DNA of 9,064 nt from assembly GCA_031551045.1 (NCBI GenBank), contig JAVBOD010000112.1, forward strand, positions 1 through 9,064. Reading direction: 5' to 3'. The notes beneath the pieces are model-generated. The model saw only the letters and a program-made list of their open reading frames with translations. It ran no database searches and was not told the origin of the DNA. Made by a program: the position numbers and the translations under genes. Below are positions 6,294 to 9,064 of the stretch, in pieces. The DNA is from JAVBOD01 sp031551045. Lineage in GTDB: Bacteria > Bacteroidota > Bacteroidia > Bacteroidales > UBA932. How positions within the stretch are numbered: the stretch's first letter is position 1; each line of letters starts with the position of its first letter.

Positions 6294-7919
6294 GTGAAAA
6301 CACGCATTGTTATAGTATGGTTATTGTGTTGTCCCTTGCATAGTTTTGCTCAGGACGAAATATTGAAAAAGGGCGTAAATATTCATGTCGAAAAAACAAG
6401 CTTATCAGAAATTTTCGCTCTTATAAATGCACAAACCGGCGCTGTTTTTTCTTACAATCCACAACAAGTGGATGTGCAGCAAAAACGCTCGGCATGTATT
6501 GACGGGAAAGCATTAGAGAACATGCTTCCGCAACTATTACCGCCGGGCATTTCGTTCAAAGCCAACGGCCGATACATTATCCTTTTTGCGGCAGAAGATG
6601 GAATGGTTTCTTCTAATAAGAAAATTCCGGATTTTCCGGCACAAAAGATTCCGATTCAACAAACAAAAATTACCGCGACAAGCTTTTCAAATTCATCATT
6701 ACATGATTATTCCGCCTATCCTATAAAAAAAATTACACCGGTGAATAGTGGAGAACCATTCGTTGTTTGTCATAGCAGTATAAATTCAAATACTATTGAG
6801 ACAATGAAAAAACAATTATTTACACTTATGCTGGCCAGCGTTGCCGGCGCATCTATTCCGGTGGCGGCACAGACAAACGATGCAACACAAACATCCGGTA
6901 CAAAAATCGGACAAGTTACGTTTATTTATCCCCTGGGTACGGATGGAAAAAACAGTTCGAATAATACTTATGCGTTTTCGCTGAACGTGCTGGGCGGATT
7001 GACCGGCGGTGTGAAGGGGGCGGAATTTGCATCGCTCTACAACATTAATTATAATGCCATGAGTGGCGCTCAATTCGGCGGATTACTGAACCTCACTAAA
7101 GAAAATGTAAGCGGCGCTCAATTTGCAGGATTAGCGAATTTATCGACCGGCAAAATAACAGGCGTACAGTTTGCCGGCTTACTGAATACCGCACAATCGG
7201 CTTCCGGAGCTTGTCAGTTTGCAGGCATCGCTAATGTGAATGCCGAACAGGGCATGCTGCAATTTGGCGGAATTGCGAATATGTCGGGAAGCGGCAATGC
7301 CGGCGTGCAAATCGCGGGAGTGGCCAACATGGCCGATTCGATGGCGACACAAATTGCCGGTATCGTAAATATTACTAAAAGGGGAGGCTTCCAATTAGGC
7401 ATCGTGAACATCCGCGACACGGCCGATGGCGGCATGCTGGGCGTGGTGAATATTGCTAAAAAAGGCGGGCTGTTCGAACTGGAAGCCTCGGCCGGCGAGT
7501 TTATCCATGCACAAGTGGCTTTTCGCTCCGGAACGGAAAAGCTGTACAGCATTTTATCATTAGGTTACAACTTTAATAACGATATTGCCTGGTCATTCGG
7601 ATTTGGTTTGGGAACTACTTGGAAATTCGGTAAAAATGCCGGTATAAACCTCGAAGGGATGTATTACACTTTAGCCGACGAGCGTTTTTCTACGTCTTCT
7701 TTCAATTCGCTGGCACAAGTGCGCCCCTTGTTCTACTTTCAACTCGGCAACCGCATGAAATTATTTGCCGGCCCCGCGCTGAACCTTTACATTGCCGATA
7801 ATACCGCCGACAATAAACTACAGGTAAAAACGCCTTACACCATTTGGAGCCTCTACAATCCCCATACCAAATATGAAACGTGGATAGGAGGAAGCGCCGG
7901 ATTGAGAATTAATCTGTAA
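6294..7919 (+). CDS. STN domain joined to repeat-rich, barrel-like surface protein
   Basis: This open frame has 541 codons. Residues 1-20 are a Sec signal peptide ending SFAQ. About 24-99 is an STN (secretin/TonB short N-terminal) domain, with VEKTSLSEIFALINAQTG and GAVFSYNP as its typical start. About 100-170 is a low-complexity Ser/Thr/Ile/Lys linker. At 171-193 comes a second signal peptide (MKKQLFTL...AAQ). About 242-392 holds roughly ten GxQ(F/I)(A/G)GxxN repeats, like the LA_2272-type surface repeats. About 393-541 is rich in alternating aromatic/hydrophobic strands, suggesting an outer-membrane beta-barrel. The GTG start lies 4 nt after the anti-sigma stop and leads straight into signal peptide 1. 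The STN domain probably contacts the FecR-like protein. No TonB-dependent receptor plug or barrel is recognisable. It may be one protein, or two fused or adjoining genes (see the entries at 6725 and 6804). Confidence 0.8.
   Translation: MKTRIVIVWLLCCPLHSFAQDEILKKGVNIHVEKTSLSEIFALINAQTGAVFSYNPQQVDVQQKRSACIDGKALENMLPQLLPPGISFKANGRYIILFAAEDGMVSSNKKIPDFPAQKIPIQQTKITATSFSNSSLHDYSAYPIKKITPVNSGEPFVVCHSSINSNTIETMKKQLFTLMLASVAGASIPVAAQTNDATQTSGTKIGQVTFIYPLGTDGKNSSNNTYAFSLNVLGGLTGGVKGAEFASLYNINYNAMSGAQFGGLLNLTKENVSGAQFAGLANLSTGKITGVQFAGLLNTAQSASGACQFAGIANVNAEQGMLQFGGIANMSGSGNAGVQIAGVANMADSMATQIAGIVNITKRGGFQLGIVNIRDTADGGMLGVVNIAKKGGLFELEASAGEFIHAQVAFRSGTEKLYSILSLGYNFNNDIAWSFGFGLGTTWKFGKNAGINLEGMYYTLADERFSTSSFNSLAQVRPLFYFQLGNRMKLFAGPALNLYIADNTADNKLQVKTPYTIWSLYNPHTKYETWIGGSAGLRINL
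6725..6732 (+). repeat. A8 homopolymer at the STN/repeat-protein junction
   Basis: Eight A residues lie in the linker (codons 144-147). Losing one A puts TGA (6742-6744) in frame; gaining one puts TAG (6746-6748) in frame. Either change would end the STN protein at about residue 150 and leave the downstream part to start at the ATG at 6804. Similar 8-nt runs occur in the DUF3098 gene and in uppP, so the tract alone is not proof of slippage. Confidence 0.6.
6804..7919 (+). other. Possible internal start: separate repeat/barrel protein (371 codons)
   Basis: An in-frame ATG at 6804 (residue 171 of the long frame) begins MKKQLFTLMLASVAG...AAQ. This is a complete Sec signal peptide: two lysines, a hydrophobic core and small residues before AAQ. 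An internal copy makes little sense in a single secreted protein, so this ATG may be the true or an alternative start of the surface protein. Support includes a drop in G+C over 6661-6840 (59 of 180 bases by hand count), as in an intergenic gap, and GAG a few bases upstream. TTTG at 6766-6769, a 21-nt spacer and TACTATTG at 6791-6798 form an imperfect promoter, too close to the ATG to be convincing. Confidence 0.5.
7017..7469 (+). repeat. Coding tandem repeats, GxQ(F/I)AGxxN type, about ten units
   Basis: The translated units are 13-16 residues long and share the core G-x-Q-F/I-A/G-G-L/I/V-x-N-L/I/V/M. Examples are GAQFGGLLNL (258), GAQFAGLANL (274), GVQFAGLLNT (290), CQFAGIANV (307), LQFGGIANM (322), GVQIAGVANM (337) and TQIAGIVNI (352). 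Degenerate units (FQLGIVNI, LGVVNI) lie at the end. The regular pattern suggests stacked strands, as in a solenoid or barrel wall. The resemblance to LA_2272-type surface repeats is by eye. The repeats are diverged at the DNA level, so they are old and not a recent expansion. Confidence 0.8.
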
Positions 7920-7943
7920 AAATAATAAGCTGCTTTTTTTTGG

Positions 7944-7974
7944 AAAAACAGCCGACTTTTGGTTGGCTGTTTTT
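7944..7974 (+). terminator. Rho-independent terminator of the sigma/anti-sigma/STN operon
   Basis: A 13-bp stem (7944-7956 with 7962-7974, one G-T wobble) with the 5-nt loop TTTTG ends in a T-run that continues as GTTTG. It starts 25 nt after the stop codon at 7919. It closes the cassette and separates it from cysS. Confidence 0.85.
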
Positions 7975-8008
7975 GTTTGTGCAATGCAAAAATATCGGAA
8001 TAAAATCT

Positions 8009-8016
8009 TACTTTTG
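8009..8016 (+). promoter_or_regulatory. Promoter -7 box for cysS
   Basis: TACTTTTG matches the Bacteroidota TAnnTTTG consensus and lies 16 nt before the cysS ATG, giving a very short leader. The nearest good TTTG (7976-7979) is 29 nt upstream, too far, so the -33 box is weak or absent. Confidence 0.5.
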
Positions 8017-8032
8017 TAAAGATTTATTCTTT

Positions 8033-9064
8033 ATGGAAATATATAACACTCTTTCACGGCAAAAAGAAATACTCACGCCTTTGGTAGAAGGCCACATCGG
8101 CCTGTACGTATGCGGCCCCACGGTGTATGGCGATCCGCATTTAGGGCATGCCCGTCCGGCGATTACTTTTGATGTGTTGACGCGCTACTTACGTTATCAT
8201 TTGAAATACAAAGTACGTTATGTGCGGAACATTACCGATGTGGGACATCTGGAAAATGATGCCGATGCGGGCGAAGACAAAATTGCAAAGAAAGCGCGGC
8301 TCGAAGAACTGGAGCCGATGGAAGTAGTACAATATTACACCAACCGTTATCATGACTTCATGCGTCAACTAAATGTGTTACCCCCAAGTATCGAGCCCAG
8401 CGCTTCGGGACACATTATTGAGCAAATCGAACTAATCAAAAAAATTCTGGAAAACGGCTATGCTTACGAAGTAAACGGATCGGTTTATTTTGATGTAAAA
8501 AAATACAACGAAAAATATCCTTACGGAAAATTGTCGGGGCGTGTGCTCGACGATTTGATGGCGAACACACGCACACTCGACGGACAAAGCGACAAGCGCA
8601 ACCCCTTCGATTTTGCTCTATGGAAAAAAGCGTCGCCGGAACACCTGATGCATTGGCCTTCGCCCTGGAGCGAAGGATTTCCCGGATGGCACCTCGAATG
8701 CTCGGCCATGAGTACAAAATATTTAGGCGAAACGTTCGATATTCACGGCGGCGGCATGGATCTGATGTTCCCGCACCACGAATGTGAAATGGCCCAAAAT
8801 GTAGCAGCCGACGGGCACGAAACCGTGCGCTACTGGATGCACAATAACATGATTACCATCAACGGGCAGAAGATGGGAAAATCGCTGGGAAATTTCATTA
8901 CACTGGAGGAATTATTTACCGGAAAACATAAACTATTGGCACAGGCCTACAGCCCGATGACCATTCGTTTCTTTATTCTCCAAGCACATTACCGCAGCAC
9001 GCTTGACTTCAGCAACGAAGCGCTGCAAGCAGCCGAAAAAGGGCTTAAACGATTGCAGGAAGCG
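8033..9064 (+). CDS. cysS: Cysteinyl-tRNA synthetase (3' end outside window)
   Basis: The frame stays open for 344 codons to the window edge; full-length enzymes have about 460-500. It is a class I aminoacyl-tRNA synthetase that charges tRNA-Cys with cysteine. Visible motifs are YVCGPTVYGDPHLGHAR (25-41), containing zinc ligand C27 and the HIGH-type HLGH (36-39), then WHLECSAM with C223, FPHHECEMAQ with H248 and E252 as the remaining zinc ligands, and the ATP-binding loop KMGKS (280-284). The last has G in place of the usual S of KMSKS, a variant I believe is tolerated in class I enzymes. The ATG at 8033 gives the usual N-terminus (MEIYNTLSRQKE). It follows a strong terminator and its own -7 box, so it is transcribed independently of the signalling cassette. 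Confidence 0.97.
   Translation, partial: MEIYNTLSRQKEILTPLVEGHIGLYVCGPTVYGDPHLGHARPAITFDVLTRYLRYHLKYKVRYVRNITDVGHLENDADAGEDKIAKKARLEELEPMEVVQYYTNRYHDFMRQLNVLPPSIEPSASGHIIEQIELIKKILENGYAYEVNGSVYFDVKKYNEKYPYGKLSGRVLDDLMANTRTLDGQSDKRNPFDFALWKKASPEHLMHWPSPWSEGFPGWHLECSAMSTKYLGETFDIHGGGMDLMFPHHECEMAQNVAADGHETVRYWMHNNMITINGQKMGKSLGNFITLEELFTGKHKLLAQAYSPMTIRFFILQAHYRSTLDFSNEALQAAEKGLKRLQEA

Noticed and set aside
6766..6798. TTTG-N21-TACTATTG as a promoter for an independent downstream gene
   Set aside because: One mismatch in the -7 box, and it sits so close to the ATG at 6804 that the transcript would be almost leaderless. Mentioned as weak support only.
8436..8717. Reverse-strand open frame inside cysS
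   Set aside because: It lies wholly within conserved cysteinyl-tRNA synthetase coding sequence and has no independent signals.

Overview
The window looks like chromosomal DNA of a Bacteroidota bacterium, most likely order Bacteroidales. The reasons are: a short one-domain glycogen/starch synthase followed directly by a DUF4270 lipoprotein; ftsX followed by a DUF3098 gene and uppP; an ECF sigma factor with a FecR-like anti-sigma factor carrying DUF4974; and several upstream regions matching the Bacteroidota promoter (TTTG, about 19-21 nt, TAnnTTTG). No transposase, phage gene or CRISPR array is visible. I do not name a genus.

Left part (1-2442, all minus strand): the first 46 codons of an Uup-like ABC-F ATPase run off the left edge. 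A perfect 14-bp hairpin separates it from tRNA-Lys(CUU), which has its own promoter -7 box. Upstream lies a two-gene unit, glycogen/starch synthase then DUF4270 lipoprotein, whose stop and start codons abut (TAA|ATG). The 270-bp gap at 2443-2712 is the longest gene-free stretch. It carries divergent promoter-like sites for the two flanking units and no convincing gene.

Middle (2713-4675, plus strand): ftsX, a DUF3098 small membrane protein and uppP, spaced 4-15 nt apart. This is an envelope and cell-wall operon: division-linked control of wall hydrolysis and recycling of the undecaprenyl carrier lipid.

Right-middle (4755-7919, plus strand): a compact cell-surface-signalling-type cassette. 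An ECF sigma factor (GTG start) overlaps a membrane anti-sigma factor by 10 nt. Four nt later comes a 541-codon ORF (GTG start) that joins a secreted STN domain to a second signal peptide, about ten GxQ(F/I)AGxxN repeats and a beta-barrel-like C-terminus. In the classical arrangement the STN domain belongs to a TonB-dependent receptor. Here a repeat/barrel protein takes that place, which is the most interesting feature of the window. The junction between the two halves holds an A8 tract with stop codons just downstream in both other frames, so the fusion may be recent, slippage-dependent, or a sequencing error. A strong terminator closes the cassette.

Right edge (8033-9064, plus strand): the first 344 codons of cysS (cysteinyl-tRNA synthetase), with its own promoter-like -7 box, truncated by the window end.
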